DNA of 64,000 bases from Pseudomonas luteola NBRC 103146 (lineage in GTDB: Bacteria > Pseudomonadota > Gammaproteobacteria > Pseudomonadales > Pseudomonadaceae). The notes beneath the pieces were generated by a model, which ran no database searches, was not told where the DNA came from, and saw only the letters and a list, made by a program, of their open reading frames with translations. The position numbers and the translations under genes are program-made. Of this stretch, positions 26,349-38,307 are shown piece by piece. The stretch covers positions 62,001-126,000 of the forward strand of contig NZ_BDAE01000001.1 of NCBI RefSeq assembly GCF_002091675.1, written 5' to 3'. The number at the start of each line of letters is the position of its first letter. Positions within the stretch are counted from its first letter, which is position 1.

Positions 26349-27317
26349 CTATTGCATGTAATTCATCAAATCTGACTCTAGGGCGGCTGCATCTATGACC
26401 GTTTCGAAGATCAATTCGACCCGGCTATCCTTGCGCCACTCACTGATCCGCCATTCACCTTGTCCACTGGCTTGATTGAAGCTCCACCACTGCCCATCTG
26501 CATGCAGAATGGCTTTTGCCCTGAGCAGTGCAGGTAATGCGCCCAGCCATGTCTGAACTGCTTGGCGGTTAAATTGGCTGCTATGGTGAAACCGCCACCC
26601 TATGGCGAAGCGCCCTTCAGCCTCATGAATTTGCCTTAAGGGCTGTCCAGGTAACAGCAGCGAAGGTAATGGTCCCTGCTGACCAGGGGGAGGCACTGGG
26701 AGTGAATCGGGAGCACGTTGGCCAGCTATACAAGCGCTTCCGGGCAAAAGATTAAAAGGCAGCCTTCCCTGCTGGGTCCATTGCCACTGGATGTCGGGCA
26801 AGGAAGCTAGAAGCGCCTGTCGGCTTCTGTCATTCAACAACTCAGACTTGTTGAGTACCAGCAGCCCAACCCCGGGTAACGCCTCACGTTGAGCATCAGG
26901 CAGCTGTTCCCCGCTCGCCAAGCGGTGAGCATCAACCACCATGACTGCCGGTTGAATCGCCAGTACGCCCTGCCAGGTGCCTTCGGCGAGCTGCTTGAGC
27001 AATGTAGCCGGATGCCCCAGCCCTGACGGCTCAATGAAAAGGCGCTGGGGCTGAGCCCTGCGCAACAACTGCACCAGGGCTATCTGCAATGGCGCGCCGT
27101 TGACGCAGCACAGGCACCCTCCCGGCAATTCAGTCAATGAGATACCGGCATCCGTGGTATGCAATAACGCAGCATCAAGCCCTATCTGACCGAACTCGTT
27201 GACCAGCACTGCCCACCGCTCGTGTTGAGGACGCTGCGTCAGCAAATGCCGGATGAGGCTGGTCTTGCCTGCCCCCAAAGGTCCTGTTATCACGTGGGTA
27301 GGTATATGCTTGAGCAT
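26349..27317 (-). CDS. CobW/COG0523 family metal GTPase
   Basis: A 322-residue G3E P-loop GTPase of the COG0523 family, whose members act as zinc or other metal chaperones. It has Walker A GPLGAGKTS, the metal-binding CxCC motif in LPGGCLCCVNG, the FIEPSGLGHP switch and LNKSELL as the guanine-specificity motif. The C-terminal CobW_C domain follows. There is no His-rich loop. The position between tonB and small exported proteins matches PA5532 of P. aeruginosa. It starts at ATG 27317, divergent from the next gene with 55 bases between. Confidence 0.87.
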   Translation of the reverse strand: MLKHIPTHVITGPLGAGKTSLIRHLLTQRPQHERWAVLVNEFGQIGLDAALLHTTDAGISLTELPGGCLCCVNGAPLQIALVQLLRRAQPQRLFIEPSGLGHPATLLKQLAEGTWQGVLAIQPAVMVVDAHRLASGEQLPDAQREALPGVGLLVLNKSELLNDRSRQALLASLPDIQWQWTQQGRLPFNLLPGSACIAGQRAPDSLPVPPPGQQGPLPSLLLPGQPLRQIHEAEGRFAIGWRFHHSSQFNRQAVQTWLGALPALLRAKAILHADGQWWSFNQASGQGEWRISEWRKDSRVELIFETVIDAAALESDLMNYMQ

Positions 27318-27372
27318 GTTTATGTCTCGATTCGGTCAGTGGTAGAGTCGCCGATTTAAGCCGGTTACCTCT

Positions 27373-27741
27373 ATGTATCGCCTACTTGCCTGTCTAGCCT
27401 TCCTCGTTCCGCTCTATGTGCAGGCCGAAGCGTGCCTGGTCCACAGCAAGGGTAAAGGCGTCGATGTGAAAGTCTGCCAGCAGAATCGCTCAATTCCAGC
27501 GAATCTATTTCATGATGGATTTTGTAAGCCTCAACTGGCAGAGCAGAACGTTGAGGTTACCTTTGCTGAACAATGCCCTACCGGCGGATTCGGTATCTGC
27601 CAGAACGCCCAAGTACAAGGCATGCCGTACAGACAGGACATCCATTATTACGGTATTGCTACGGATGCACGCTTCTTGAAGCCGTTCTGTGAACAGCAGA
27701 GCCAGGGCACGTGGCTGGATACATCCAAGCGGACTGAATGA
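27373..27741 (+). CDS. Exported Cys-rich hypothetical protein, 122 aa
   Basis: A 122-residue protein with a signal peptide (MYRLLACLAFLVPLYVQAEA, cleavage near 19). The mature part has seven or more Cys (CLVHS, VCQQN, FCKPQ, EQCPTGGFGICQN, PFCEQQ), suggesting periplasmic disulfides. It corresponds by position to PA5533 next to the COG0523 gene in P. aeruginosa. I know no function; the neighbours suggest metal homeostasis, which is inference only. Confidence 0.72.
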   Translation: MYRLLACLAFLVPLYVQAEACLVHSKGKGVDVKVCQQNRSIPANLFHDGFCKPQLAEQNVEVTFAEQCPTGGFGICQNAQVQGMPYRQDIHYYGIATDARFLKPFCEQQSQGTWLDTSKRTE

Positions 27742-27808
27742 TGACAGGCTCTGATGCCTTTATGGATCATCCTGCTGATGGCAAAGGCTACTGGCACAAG
27801 GCAAATAG

Positions 27809-27821
27809 GTTATAAGATAAC
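27809..27821. promoter_or_regulatory. Zur-box-like palindrome GTTATAAGATAAC
   Basis: GTTAT-AAG-ATAAC is a perfect palindrome with the arms of the gammaproteobacterial Zur site (GTTATANNATAAC type). It lies 31-43 bases before the ATG of the exported protein at 27852. With a COG0523 GTPase two genes away, zinc control is a reasonable inference. Confidence 0.5.
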
Positions 27822-27851
27822 AAACTAATCTGTTTGACGGTTTTCTATCTT

Positions 27852-28241
27852 ATGAAAAGACCGCCTGCCTGGTCTCTGCTACTTGCCCCTTCCTTGCTGT
27901 GCTCATCTTTTGCATTTGCCGATGGCTTACCTGTGAATTGTATGAGTACGGGGCAAATAGTCAGCTGCGAAGACCTTGCAGGCAGCCACTATCATGTATC
28001 GGTTATGGATAAACATATTTTTATCCAAGGATACGATGCTGCCACCCAGCGCACCTGGACGCAAACCCAGGCACACTATGGTCGAATCAGTTTCTTGATA
28101 GGTTACGCCTCGGATGGCGAGATCTGGTCCGGCTTTACACGGGCCATTGGTTGGACTTCACGTGGACGCGTGTCCAGCTCGTCTGCAGGTCGACAAACAC
28201 TTTTATGCGGCCGTATTGGTGGCTGCACGTCCAACCCATAA
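27852..28241 (+). CDS. Exported hypothetical protein, 129 aa
   Basis: A 129-residue protein with a signal peptide (MKRPPAWSLLLAPSLLCSSF then AFA|DG). The mature part is short and rich in aromatic residues and Ser/Gly with Cys pairs (VNCMSTGQIVSCEDL; LLCGRIGGC). Similar small exported proteins occur in Pseudomonas, but I know no function. The ATG at 27852 was preferred over a TTG 18 bases upstream because the signal peptide starts there; its RBS is weak. A Zur-box-like site precedes it. Confidence 0.65.
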   Translation: MKRPPAWSLLLAPSLLCSSFAFADGLPVNCMSTGQIVSCEDLAGSHYHVSVMDKHIFIQGYDAATQRTWTQTQAHYGRISFLIGYASDGEIWSGFTRAIGWTSRGRVSSSSAGRQTLLCGRIGGCTSNP

Positions 28242-28266
28242 AAAAGCCCCGTTTAACGGGGCTTTG
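28241..28266. terminator. Terminator shared by the exported protein gene and glmS
   Basis: AAAAAGCCCCG-TTTAA-CGGGGCTTTG lies between the convergent stops; the minus-strand T-run (for glmS) is the stronger one. Confidence 0.8.
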
Positions 28267-28275
28267 CTGAATACA

Positions 28276-30111
28276 TTATTCAACCGTTACCGACTTGGCT
28301 AGATTGCGAGGCTGATCCACATCAGTCCCTTTCAATATAGCGACGTGATAAGACAGCAATTGCAGCGGTATGGTGTAGAGGATTGGCGCCAGCACATCAT
28401 GAATGCTGGGCATCCCGATCAGGTGGGTGCCTTCCCCGTTGGTAAGACCAGCTTCTGCATCCGCGAAGACAACCAGCTGACCGCCTCGAGCGCGTACTTC
28501 CTGAAGGTTGGATTTCAGCTTTTCCAACAACTCATTATTGGGCGCTACCGTAACCACAGGCATGTCGGTGTCCACCAGCGCCAGCGGGCCGTGCTTGAGC
28601 TCACCCGCCGGATAAGCCTCGGCATGAATATAGGAAATCTCCTTGAGCTTGAGCGCGCCTTCCATTGCCACTGGATACTGAGCACCTCGGCCGAGGAACA
28701 AGGTATGGTGCTTCTCTGCAAATAGCTCGGAAATCTTCTCTACATGCTTATCCATGGCAAGCGCTTCATCAAGACGCGCGGGTAAACGGCGAAGCTCTTC
28801 CACCAATTCAGCCTCAACGCCAGCCTCAAGACGGTTCTGAACACGGCCCAACGACAGCGTAAGCAGCAGCAGCGCAACCAGCTGAGTCGTGAACGCCTTG
28901 GTAGAAGCAACCCCGATCTCAGGGCCAGCCTGTGTCAGTAAGGTCAGGTCCGACTCACGTACCAGCGAGCTGGTCGCGACGTTACAAATTGCAAGACTGC
29001 CCAAATAGCCCAGCGGCTTGGCATTTCTAAGCGCAGCCAAGGTATCCGCTGTCTCCCCTGATTGGGAAATGGTCACAAACAGCGTGTCAGCCTGTACCGC
29101 TACACGCCGATAGCGGAACTCACTTGCCACTTCGACTTGGCAAGGGATACCCGTAAGACCTTCCAGCCAATAGCGCGCCACCATACCGGCATGAAAACTT
29201 GTGCCGCAGGCAACGATCTGAATATTCCTGACACGCCTAAACAGGTCTGTTGCCTGAGGACCGAATGCCTCGGTCACCACATGATCAAGACCCAACCGCC
29301 CTTCCAGGGTGCGCTGAACCACAGCAGGCTGCTCGTGAATTTCCTTGAGCATGAAGTGGCGGAACGAGCCTTTGTCAGCGGCTTCGGCCCCCTCGGTAAA
29401 CTGAACAACTTCACGTGTTACCGGTTCACCGTCCACCGACCACAGCGAGACGCCATTCAGACGAATCTCTGCAATGTCGCCTTCTTCCAAGTAGATAAAG
29501 CGATCCGTTACCTGCCGGAGCGCCAACTGGTCCGACGCCAGGTAGTTTTCTCCAATACCCAGGCCGATCACCAGGGGGCTGCCGCTTCTGGCAGCGACCA
29601 GACGATCAGGCTGATCGATATTCATGACCGCTACACCGTAAGCACCATGCAGCTCTTTCACCGCTGCCTTCAGCGCATGCGTGATATCACCGGTTTCCTT
29701 CAGCTTGTGATGCAGAAGATGAACGATGACTTCGGTATCGGTCTGGGAGGTAAAGACATAACCGAGCCCCTTTAACCACTCGCGCAGGGGTTCATGGTTT
29801 TCAATGATCCCATTGTGGACCACTGCAATCTGACCATGGGAGAAATGAGGATGGGCATTCGCTTCAGTTGGCGCACCATGCGTGGCCCAGCGGGTATGGG
29901 CAATACCGAGGCGACCTGTCAGGCCTTCGCTCTTAAGCGCGCTAGCCAGCTCGCTGACCTTGCCGGGGCGACGAATGCGCTCAAGGGTCTGCTGCGCCGT
30001 CAGTACGGCAAGACCTGCGCTGTCATACCCACGGTATTCAAGGCGCTTGAGCCCTTCAACGAGGATAGCGGTGATATTACGCTCAGCAATGGCGCCTACG
30101 ATGCCACACAT
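28276..30111 (-). CDS. glmS: Glutamine-fructose-6-phosphate aminotransferase GlmS
   Basis: A 611-residue enzyme making glucosamine-6-phosphate from fructose-6-phosphate and glutamine, the first step to UDP-GlcNAc. The N-terminal glutaminase starts MCGIVGA with Cys2 as nucleophile, and has [10 protein letters not shown] and HTRWATHG. Two SIS domains follow ([50 protein letters not shown]). It ends [11 protein letters not shown] as usual. glmR and glmU lie upstream on the same strand, but glmR has its own terminator-like hairpin, so glmS probably also has a promoter in 30112-30188. Confidence 0.97.
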   Translation of the reverse strand: MCGIVGAIAERNITAILVEGLKRLEYRGYDSAGLAVLTAQQTLERIRRPGKVSELASALKSEGLTGRLGIAHTRWATHGAPTEANAHPHFSHGQIAVVHNGIIENHEPLREWLKGLGYVFTSQTDTEVIVHLLHHKLKETGDITHALKAAVKELHGAYGVAVMNIDQPDRLVAARSGSPLVIGLGIGENYLASDQLALRQVTDRFIYLEEGDIAEIRLNGVSLWSVDGEPVTREVVQFTEGAEAADKGSFRHFMLKEIHEQPAVVQRTLEGRLGLDHVVTEAFGPQATDLFRRVRNIQIVACGTSFHAGMVARYWLEGLTGIPCQVEVASEFRYRRVAVQADTLFVTISQSGETADTLAALRNAKPLGYLGSLAICNVATSSLVRESDLTLLTQAGPEIGVASTKAFTTQLVALLLLTLSLGRVQNRLEAGVEAELVEELRRLPARLDEALAMDKHVEKISELFAEKHHTLFLGRGAQYPVAMEGALKLKEISYIHAEAYPAGELKHGPLALVDTDMPVVTVAPNNELLEKLKSNLQEVRARGGQLVVFADAEAGLTNGEGTHLIGMPSIHDVLAPILYTIPLQLLSYHVAILKGTDVDQPRNLAKSVTVE

Positions 30112-30164
30112 GGAAAACTCCTAAACAAGCGATGCATATGAATGCTTTGTTCAAATTTTAAAGA

Positions 30165-30206
30165 GTGGCTGTGGATATTTGATGGAGATCATTTATCCAC
30201 AGCCAC
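30165..30206. terminator. 13-base inverted repeat between glmR and glmS made of two DnaA-box sequences
   Basis: GTGGCTGTGGATA and TATCCACAGCCAC are exact complements around a 16-base loop, overlapping the last codons of glmR. On the minus strand the stem is followed by TCTTTAAAATTT, so it can act as a glmR terminator. Each arm contains a DnaA-box sequence (TGTGGATAT at 30170, TTATCCACA at 30193). Confidence 0.5.
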
Positions 30207-30959
30207 ACAAATGACAGTAATGCCCTGTTGTTCCAATTGGTGTCTGGCTTCATCAGGGAAACGCTCATCAGTCACAAGCGTGTGAATGTTCGACCAGGGC
30301 AGTTCCAGGTTGGGAATACGTCGACCAACCTTGTCCCCTTCTGCCATAACGATGACTTCTCGGGCCACTTCAGCCATTACACGTGACAAGCCCAATAATT
30401 CATTGAACGTTGTCGTGCCCCGTTCAAGATCCAATCCATCAGCACCAATGAATAGCTGATCGAAGTCGTAAGAGCGCAAGACCTGCTCAGCCACTTGCCC
30501 TTGAAAGGATTCCGAATGAGGGTCCCAGGTCCCGCCAGTCATTAACAAAACCGGCTCATGCTCAAGTTCACGCAAGGCATTGGCGATATGAAGCGAGTTG
30601 GTCATCACAACCAGACCTGCTTTGTTTTCCAATTCGGGAATAAGCGCAGCGGTCGTGCTGCCACTATCAATAATGACCCGGGCATGTTCGCGGATACGTG
30701 AAGAGGCAGCCCGTGCAATGGCCTGCTTATACGGTGATGGCGCTTGAGCAAGATCGCTCAGAAGCTCATGGGGGATCGAAACGGCGCCACCGTATCGGCG
30801 TAGTAAGAGACCATTCTTTTCGAGCGCAGCCAAATCCTTTCGAATCGTAACTTCTGAGGTGGCAAACAGTTTGGTCAACTCATCAACTGTCACCTCACCC
30901 TGTTCATTCAAACGGGCAAGGATGTCGTGGCGACGTTGTGGAGTGTTGCGCTTGGCCAT
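30189..30959 (-). CDS. glmR: DeoR family transcriptional regulator GlmR
   Basis: A 256-residue DeoR-type regulator. The N-terminal winged helix reads RRHDILARLNEQGEVTVDEL and TSEVTIRKDLAALEKNGLL; the C-terminal sugar-phosphate sensor has IDSGSTTAALIPEL, MTNSLHIANAL, GADGLDLERG and MAEGDKVG. In P. aeruginosa this gene (glmR, PA5550) lies between glmU and glmS and controls amino-sugar metabolism. The ATG at 30959 (MAKRNTPQRR) fits the family; the open frame goes on upstream but into promoter-like AT-rich sequence. An 8-base inverted repeat sits directly before the start. Confidence 0.88.
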   Translation of the reverse strand: MAKRNTPQRRHDILARLNEQGEVTVDELTKLFATSEVTIRKDLAALEKNGLLLRRYGGAVSIPHELLSDLAQAPSPYKQAIARAASSRIREHARVIIDSGSTTAALIPELENKAGLVVMTNSLHIANALRELEHEPVLLMTGGTWDPHSESFQGQVAEQVLRSYDFDQLFIGADGLDLERGTTTFNELLGLSRVMAEVAREVIVMAEGDKVGRRIPNLELPWSNIHTLVTDERFPDEARHQLEQQGITVICVAVDK

Positions 30960-30966
30960 AAGTTTC

Positions 30967-30992
30967 GATTCGAAATTTATATACTTCGAATC
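30967..30992. promoter_or_regulatory. GATTCGAA-N10-TTCGAATC operator candidate before glmR
   Basis: A perfect 8-base inverted repeat with an AT-rich 10-base spacer lies 8-33 bases before the glmR start. The minus-strand spacer reads GTATATAAAT, which could be a -10 element, so binding would repress. Autoregulation by GlmR is the simplest reading, by inference. It leaves no classical RBS for glmR. Confidence 0.5.
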
Positions 30993-31027
30993 AAAACCCT
31001 TAACGGAAAAAAAGTCAACCCAGAATG

Positions 31028-31058
31028 AAAAAGGCTGTGAGTATTTCACAGCCTTTTG
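31028..31058 (-). terminator. Terminator after glmU
   Basis: AAAAGGCTGTGA-GTATT-TCACAGCCTTTT: on the minus strand it is a 12-base stem ending in TTTTTC directly after the glmU stop. Confidence 0.8.
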
Positions 31059-31060
31059 GG

Positions 31061-32422
31061 TTACTTCTTCTTGATAGGACGTTGCCAATCAGGCTTGTTA
31101 ACCTGTCTTGCCCTACCCAGTGCCAGCGTCTGTGCAGGCACGTTTTCCGTAACGGTAGAACCTGCAGCCGTGGTTGCTCCATCGCCTAACGTGACTGGTG
31201 CTACCAACGAACTGTTGGAGCCAATGAAGACGTCATCGCCAATCTCGGTTCTATACTTGTTGGCACCATCATAGTTGCAGGTAATGGTGCCGGCGCCTAC
31301 GTTACAGTTCTTTCCTAGGACAGCATCACCCAGATAAGACAGATGCCCCGCCTTGCTGCCTTCATTAAGATGAGCGTTTTTCAACTCGACGAAATTGCCC
31401 ACATGAACTCTGGCTTCCAGAACAGAACCGGGACGTAGCCGAGCAAAGGGACCTACATCGGCACCCTCACCCACTACTGCGCCATCCAGATGACTGTTGG
31501 CCTTGATAACCGCCCCGCGTTTCAACGTGCTGTTGTGGATAACACAGTTGGGCCCAATTTCGACGTTGTCTTCGATAACCACCGTGCCACTCAGAATAAC
31601 ATTGATATCAATAGTGACATCACGGCCAGTCTGGACCTGCCCACGCAGATCAAAGCGTGTCGGATCCAGTAGTGTTACACCTTGCGTCATGAGCGCTTGC
31701 GCAGCGCGCCATTGATAGTGTCGCTCAAGATCAGCCAACTGCTTTCTGTCATTGGCTCCCTGAACCTCCATGGCATCGTCTGGCTCAGCCGTTGCAACGC
31801 GCAAACCATCGGATACGGCCATTGCGATGACATCCGTCAGGTAATACTCCCCTTGTGCATTGCTGTTGGAAAGTCTACCGAGCCACTCTCCCAATCGCTC
31901 GCCCGGAACGGCCAGAATACCGGTATTACCTTCGCGGATTGCCTTCTGCGTTGCATCGGCATCCTTATGCTCAACAATTGCATACACCTCACCGCGGTTA
32001 TCCCGAAGGATACGTCCATAACCCGTGGGATCTGCCAGTTCTACAGTCAACAATGCCAGCTGCTGAGCGCTAACCTGCTCTAGCAGACGCTCAAGCGTAG
32101 ACTTCTCAATCAGCGGAACATCGCCATATAGGATCAGTACCCGCTCCGCCGACAGATGGGGAAGCGCCTGGGCGACAGCATGGCCTGTACCCAACTGCTC
32201 CTGCTGGACGACGAAGTTGAGGTCATCTGCTGCCAGACGCTGCTTGACGGTTTCGGCTCCATGGCCGATCACTACATGGATCCTTTGCGGAGTCAGTTCG
32301 CGGGCGCGATCGATCACGTGTCCCAGCATGGCCTTCCCGGCAATCGGATGAAGAACCTTGGGCAGAGCGGAGCGCATACGGGTGCCTTGCCCCGCAGCAA
32401 GAATGACAATTTCAAGGGACAT
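31061..32422 (-). CDS. glmU: Bifunctional GlcNAc-1-P uridyltransferase / GlcN-1-P acetyltransferase GlmU
   Basis: A 453-residue enzyme that acetylates glucosamine-1-phosphate and then forms UDP-GlcNAc, the precursor of peptidoglycan and LPS. The N-terminal pyrophosphorylase domain has [20 protein letters not shown] and LYGDVPL. The C-terminal left-handed beta helix has hexapeptide repeats and the catalytic region [20 protein letters not shown]. It ends [11 protein letters not shown]. The ATG at 32422 ([11 protein letters not shown]) is the family start. It is downstream of the atp operon but separated from it by a terminator. Confidence 0.97.
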   Translation of the reverse strand: MSLEIVILAAGQGTRMRSALPKVLHPIAGKAMLGHVIDRARELTPQRIHVVIGHGAETVKQRLAADDLNFVVQQEQLGTGHAVAQALPHLSAERVLILYGDVPLIEKSTLERLLEQVSAQQLALLTVELADPTGYGRILRDNRGEVYAIVEHKDADATQKAIREGNTGILAVPGERLGEWLGRLSNSNAQGEYYLTDVIAMAVSDGLRVATAEPDDAMEVQGANDRKQLADLERHYQWRAAQALMTQGVTLLDPTRFDLRGQVQTGRDVTIDINVILSGTVVIEDNVEIGPNCVIHNSTLKRGAVIKANSHLDGAVVGEGADVGPFARLRPGSVLEARVHVGNFVELKNAHLNEGSKAGHLSYLGDAVLGKNCNVGAGTITCNYDGANKYRTEIGDDVFIGSNSSLVAPVTLGDGATTAAGSTVTENVPAQTLALGRARQVNKPDWQRPIKKK

Positions 32423-32514
32423 GTTTACGCCTCGATAGGGCCTTAAGCCGTTAGACACGGATAAAGAGTCTCAGAAGAGAAACGGGCTCAGCAAGTGCTC
32501 ACGGCCAGAAATGA

Positions 32515-32540
32515 AAAGGGGTAGCCGAAGCTACCCCTTT
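32515..32540 (-). terminator. Terminator of the atp operon
   Basis: AAAGGGGTAGC-CGAA-GCTACCCCTTT: an 11-base stem with a CGAA tetraloop and a T-run on the minus strand, 22 bases after atpC. Confidence 0.85.
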
Positions 32541-32562
32541 CATATACCCGAAGCGTATTGCT

Positions 32563-32988
32563 TCAGCGCTTGGCCTTGTTGCGTAGCTGCTGAATGGTAC
32601 GCAGCTGAGCTGCGGCTTCAGCCAACTGTGCAGAGGCAGCGCTGTAATCGAAGTTCGAGCCTTTCTCGCTCAGCGTCTTCTCAGCCAGCTTCATGGCTTC
32701 CTGAGCAGCCGCTTCATCAAGATCGCTCGCCCGGCTGGCAATATCTGCCAACACTTCGACGACATTCGGCTGGACTTCGAGGAAACCACCAGAGATATAA
32801 AACACCTCTTCCTCGCCGCCCTGCTTGATCAGGCGAATCGGGCCAGGCATGAGATCAGTCAACAGCGGAGCATGGCCGGGAGAAATACCCAGATCCCCCA
32901 GGTTACCGTGGGCGATCACCATCTCCACCGCTCCGGAGAAGATGGCTCCTTCCGCGCTGACGATATCGCATTGGACTGTCTTGGCCAT
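32563..32988 (-). CDS. atpC: ATP synthase F1 subunit epsilon
   Basis: A 141-residue epsilon subunit, part of the central stalk, regulating ATP hydrolysis. The N-terminal beta-sandwich reads [15 protein letters not shown] and [14 protein letters not shown]; the C-terminal pair of helices includes [18 protein letters not shown]. The ATG at 32988 (MAKTVQ) was chosen on family length; an ATG two codons upstream is possible. Last gene of the operon. Confidence 0.96.
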   Translation of the reverse strand: MAKTVQCDIVSAEGAIFSGAVEMVIAHGNLGDLGISPGHAPLLTDLMPGPIRLIKQGGEEEVFYISGGFLEVQPNVVEVLADIASRASDLDEAAAQEAMKLAEKTLSEKGSNFDYSAASAQLAEAAAQLRTIQQLRNKAKR

Positions 32989-33027
32989 ATGCATGCCTCG
33001 TAAGGCGCCCGTTTCCGGGCGCACGGA

Positions 33028-34422
<1,395 letters not shown>

Positions 34423-34436
34423 TTAGAACCAGTCCG

Positions 34437-35297
34437 TCAAACCGCAGCGGCGCCGCCGACGATTTCCGAAATTTCCTGCGTAATCGCTGCCTGGCGTGCC
34501 TTGTTGTAGATCAGCTGCAGTTCGCTGATGATCTCGCCCGCGTTATCCGTAGCGTTCTTCATCGCGATCATCCGCGCCGCTTGTTCACAAGCGCTGTTTT
34601 CTACAACTGCCTGATACACCTGGGATTCCACGTAACGCACCAAGAGGCCGTCCAGCAACGTCTTGGCATCTGGTTCGTAGAGGTAGTCCCAATGCTTTTG
34701 CAGGCTGGTGTTCTGCTCAGCCACTAACGGAACCAGCTGCTCGATTGTCGGCTTCTGGACCATGGTGTTGACGAACTTGTTGGACACTACGTACAGGCGA
34801 TCAATACGGCCATTCAGGTAAGCGTCGAGCATGACCTTGATACTACCGATCAGGTCGTTGATCGAAGGCTCTTCACCCAAATGGCTGATGGCTGCGACTA
34901 CATTACCGCCGTAGCTGCGGAAGAAGGACGCCCCCTTGCTGCCAATCACACCGAGATCGACTTCAGCATTGCGATCGCGTTGCTCTGCCATGTCGCGAAT
35001 CAGCGTCTTGAACAGGTTGATGTTCAAGCCGCCCGCCAGACCACGGTCGGAGCTGACCACGATATAGCCCACGCGCTTTACCGGACGCTCCACCATAAAC
35101 GGATGGCGATATTCCGGGTTCGCATTGGCCAAGTGGCCGATCACAGCACGAATACGCTCAGCGTAAGGCTTGCTGGCAGCCATGCGCGTCTGAGCTTTGC
35201 GCATCTTGCTGACAGCTACCTTTTCCATGGCGCTGGTGATCTTCTGTGTGCTTTTGATGCTCGCGATTTTGCCGCGAATCTCTTTTGCGCCTGCCAT
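34437..35297 (-). CDS. atpG: ATP synthase F1 subunit gamma
   Basis: A 286-residue central-shaft subunit whose rotation drives the beta subunits. The N- and C-terminal helices forming the coiled coil are conserved: [20 protein letters not shown] at the start and [20 protein letters not shown] near the end; [11 protein letters not shown] is the family signature in the middle. Standard length. Confidence 0.98.
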   Translation of the reverse strand: MAGAKEIRGKIASIKSTQKITSAMEKVAVSKMRKAQTRMAASKPYAERIRAVIGHLANANPEYRHPFMVERPVKRVGYIVVSSDRGLAGGLNINLFKTLIRDMAEQRDRNAEVDLGVIGSKGASFFRSYGGNVVAAISHLGEEPSINDLIGSIKVMLDAYLNGRIDRLYVVSNKFVNTMVQKPTIEQLVPLVAEQNTSLQKHWDYLYEPDAKTLLDGLLVRYVESQVYQAVVENSACEQAARMIAMKNATDNAGEIISELQLIYNKARQAAITQEISEIVGGAAAV

Positions 35298-35348
35298 GTA
35301 ACACCTATCGGGTTAGCAAGCGGGAGCGCTTGACGCTCCCGCCTGGGC

Positions 35349-36893
35349 TTACCAGGTTTGAGTGGCCTTGAACTTCTCGAGACCGGCCTTGATGCCAGAA
35401 TCGATTTCGTCGTTGAAGTCGCCCTTCTCGTTGATCTTGGCCATCAGTGCGGCGTGATCACGGTTGAAGTACGAAATCAGGGCCTGCTCGAAGCTGCCAA
35501 TCTTGTCCAGCGGGATATCCGACAGGAAGCCACGCTCGGCGGCGTACAGCGACAGAGCCATCTCGGCGATGGACATCGGTGCATACTGCTTCTGCTTCAT
35601 CAGCTCGGTAACACGCTGACCATGCTCAAGCTGCTTACGTGTTGCTTCGTCCAGGTCAGAAGCAAACTGGGCAAATGCTGCCAGTTCACGGTACTGAGCC
35701 AGTGCGGTACGGATACCACCGGACAGCTTCTTGATAATCTTGGTCTGAGCGGCACCACCCACACGGGATACGGAAATACCTGCGTTGACCGCAGGACGAA
35801 TACCCGAGTTGAACAGACTGGTTTCCAGGAAGATCTGGCCGTCGGTAATCGAAATTACGTTGGTCGGAACGAACGCGGAAACGTCACCTGCCTGAGTCTC
35901 GATCAGCGGCAGAGCAGTCAAAGAACCTGTCTTACCGGTAACGGCGCCTTTGGTGAACTGTTCTACATACTCTTCGGATACGCGAGAAGCACGCTCCAGC
36001 AGACGGCTGTGTAGATAGAACACGTCGCCTGGGTAAGCTTCACGGCCCGGCGGACGACGCAGCAGCAGGGAAATCTGGCGGTAAGCTACAGCCTGCTTGG
36101 ACAGATCGTCATAAACGATCAGTGCATCTTCACCGCGGTCACGGAAGTATTCACCCATGGTGCAGCCGGCATAGGGAGCCAGGAACTGCAGGGCTGCGGA
36201 CTCAGAGGCACTGGCAGCTACCACGATGGTGTTCTGCAGTGCGCCGTGCTCTTCCAGCTTGCGTACGACGTTGGCAATGGTCGACTGCTTCTGACCGATG
36301 GCAACATAGACGCAACGAATGCCACTGTTGCGCTGGTTGATGATCGCATCCACCGCCATGGCAGTTTTACCTACCTGACGGTCACCGATGATCAGCTCAC
36401 GCTGGCCACGGCCAACGGGGATCATGGCGTCAACGGCCTTGTAACCAGTCTGTACAGGCTGGTCTACCGACTTACGCCAGATTACACCCGGAGCGACTTT
36501 TTCAACCGCATCGGTTTCTTTGGCGTTGATCGGGCCTTTGCCATCGATCGGATTACCCAGGGCATCGACAACGCGACCCAGAAGCTCCGGACCAACCGGT
36601 ACTTCAAGGATACGACCGGTGCACTTGGCACTCATGCCTTCAGCCAAGCCCAGGTAATTACCCAGAACCACGGCACCTACGGAGTCCTGCTCCAGGTTCA
36701 GTGCCATGCCGTAGACGCCGCCCGGGAACTCAATCATTTCCCCGTACATAACGTCGGCCAGACCAAAGATGCGCACGATACCGTCAGAAACACTGACGAT
36801 AGTACCTTCGTTGCGCGGTTGCGAAGAGACATCGAGTTTCTCGATGCGGCTCTTGATGATTTCACTAATTTCGGAAGGATTGAGTTGCTGCAT
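35349..36893 (-). CDS. atpA: ATP synthase F1 subunit alpha
   Basis: A 514-residue non-catalytic nucleotide-binding subunit. Starts [20 protein letters not shown], has Walker [12 protein letters not shown] at about 170-180 and the arginine-finger region [17 protein letters not shown]. The ATG has a good AAGGGG RBS. Complete and typical. Confidence 0.98.
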   Translation of the reverse strand: MQQLNPSEISEIIKSRIEKLDVSSQPRNEGTIVSVSDGIVRIFGLADVMYGEMIEFPGGVYGMALNLEQDSVGAVVLGNYLGLAEGMSAKCTGRILEVPVGPELLGRVVDALGNPIDGKGPINAKETDAVEKVAPGVIWRKSVDQPVQTGYKAVDAMIPVGRGQRELIIGDRQVGKTAMAVDAIINQRNSGIRCVYVAIGQKQSTIANVVRKLEEHGALQNTIVVAASASESAALQFLAPYAGCTMGEYFRDRGEDALIVYDDLSKQAVAYRQISLLLRRPPGREAYPGDVFYLHSRLLERASRVSEEYVEQFTKGAVTGKTGSLTALPLIETQAGDVSAFVPTNVISITDGQIFLETSLFNSGIRPAVNAGISVSRVGGAAQTKIIKKLSGGIRTALAQYRELAAFAQFASDLDEATRKQLEHGQRVTELMKQKQYAPMSIAEMALSLYAAERGFLSDIPLDKIGSFEQALISYFNRDHAALMAKINEKGDFNDEIDSGIKAGLEKFKATQTW

Positions 36894-36911
36894 GCTACTG
36901 CCCCTTCAAAC

Positions 36912-37448
36912 TCAAGGTTTCAACGCTTCGGCCAGTTGCGCGAGCTTGCCGCGAACGGAGCCATCGATTACCAAGTCGCCGGCGCGAATTACCACACCAC
37001 CGATCAGGCTTGCATCCTCGGATGCATGAAGTCGCACATCGCGACCGAGCCTTGCGCTGAGAGCCTTGGCGAGTTTGTCTTGCTGTTCGTCGCTCAAAGC
37101 GAAAGCACTGGTGACTTCCGCCTCGATGGATCTTTCCTGCTCGGCCTTGAACTCTTCGTAGAGTTCAGCAATGGTCGGCATCAGGTCGATCCGGTTGTTT
37201 TCTGCCACGGTCCGAACAAAGTTCTGGGCCTGCACATCCAGCTGATCGCCGCACACGTCAATGAGCAGCTTGGCCTTGGCGTCCGCGGTCAACTGCGGTT
37301 GCTGAAGCAGCTGGCGCACGGTCCCATCCAGAGTTACCGCGGCGAGCAGCCTCAGCTCCTCGGACCATTTGGTCAGATTCTGCTGAGACTGTGCGAACTC
37401 GAAAGCTGCCTTGGCATATGGCCGGGCCAGCGTGTTCAGTTCTGCCAT
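36912..37448 (-). CDS. atpH: ATP synthase F1 subunit delta
   Basis: A 178-residue peripheral-stalk subunit linking F1 to the b subunits. It begins [20 protein letters not shown] and ends in [15 protein letters not shown], both typical of gammaproteobacterial delta. It lies 11 bases after atpF and 18 before atpA. Confidence 0.97.
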   Translation of the reverse strand: MAELNTLARPYAKAAFEFAQSQQNLTKWSEELRLLAAVTLDGTVRQLLQQPQLTADAKAKLLIDVCGDQLDVQAQNFVRTVAENNRIDLMPTIAELYEEFKAEQERSIEAEVTSAFALSDEQQDKLAKALSARLGRDVRLHASEDASLIGGVVIRAGDLVIDGSVRGKLAQLAEALKP

Positions 37449-37459
37449 GATGGCCTCGC

Positions 37460-37930
37460 TTAGATTTCCGCAGCCAGTCGGTCGACCAACTGTGCGTGGG
37501 CTTGGGGATCAATCGTTTTGCCCAGGATCTTCTCTGCACCAGCGACAGCCAGAAGGCCAACCTGTGCACGCAGAGCTTCCTTGGCGCTATTGATTTCCCG
37601 GTCGATTTCAGCCTGAGCCTGCTCTTTCAGACGATCGCCTTCAGCACGGGCCTTGACCTGCGCTTCTTCGATGATCTGAGTAGCACGCTTGTTAGCTTGC
37701 TCGATGATTTCAGCTGCCTGACCTTTCGCTTCGCTCAGTTTCTGGGTGGCTTGTTCCTGAGCCAATTCCAGGTCACGAGCCGCGCGGTTGGCAGCGTCCA
37801 GGCCGTCAGCAATCTTCTTTTCACGCTCACGCAAAGCCGCGATGACCGGAGGCCACACGAACTTCATGCAGAACAGCACGAAGATAAAGAAGGCAACGGA
37901 CTGGCCAATCAGGGTTGCATTAATGTTCAC
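37460..37930 (-). CDS. atpF: ATP synthase Fo subunit b
   Basis: A 156-residue stator subunit: one N-terminal membrane helix ([20 protein letters not shown]) followed by a long Ala/Glu/Lys-rich helix ([20 protein letters not shown] to about 120) that dimerises as the peripheral stalk. Standard length and position between atpE and atpH. Confidence 0.97.
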   Translation of the reverse strand: MNINATLIGQSVAFFIFVLFCMKFVWPPVIAALREREKKIADGLDAANRAARDLELAQEQATQKLSEAKGQAAEIIEQANKRATQIIEEAQVKARAEGDRLKEQAQAEIDREINSAKEALRAQVGLLAVAGAEKILGKTIDPQAHAQLVDRLAAEI

Positions 37931-37986
37931 GCCAACACCTCGCTCGTTCGTTGTCTGTCAATCATACGAATCATCGATTCGGATGA

Positions 37987-38259
<273 letters not shown>

Positions 38260-38307
38260 TTAAGTCGTCTTGGTTAAGGTTGAAGCAAAAAATTGTTATT
38301 CCCCATT

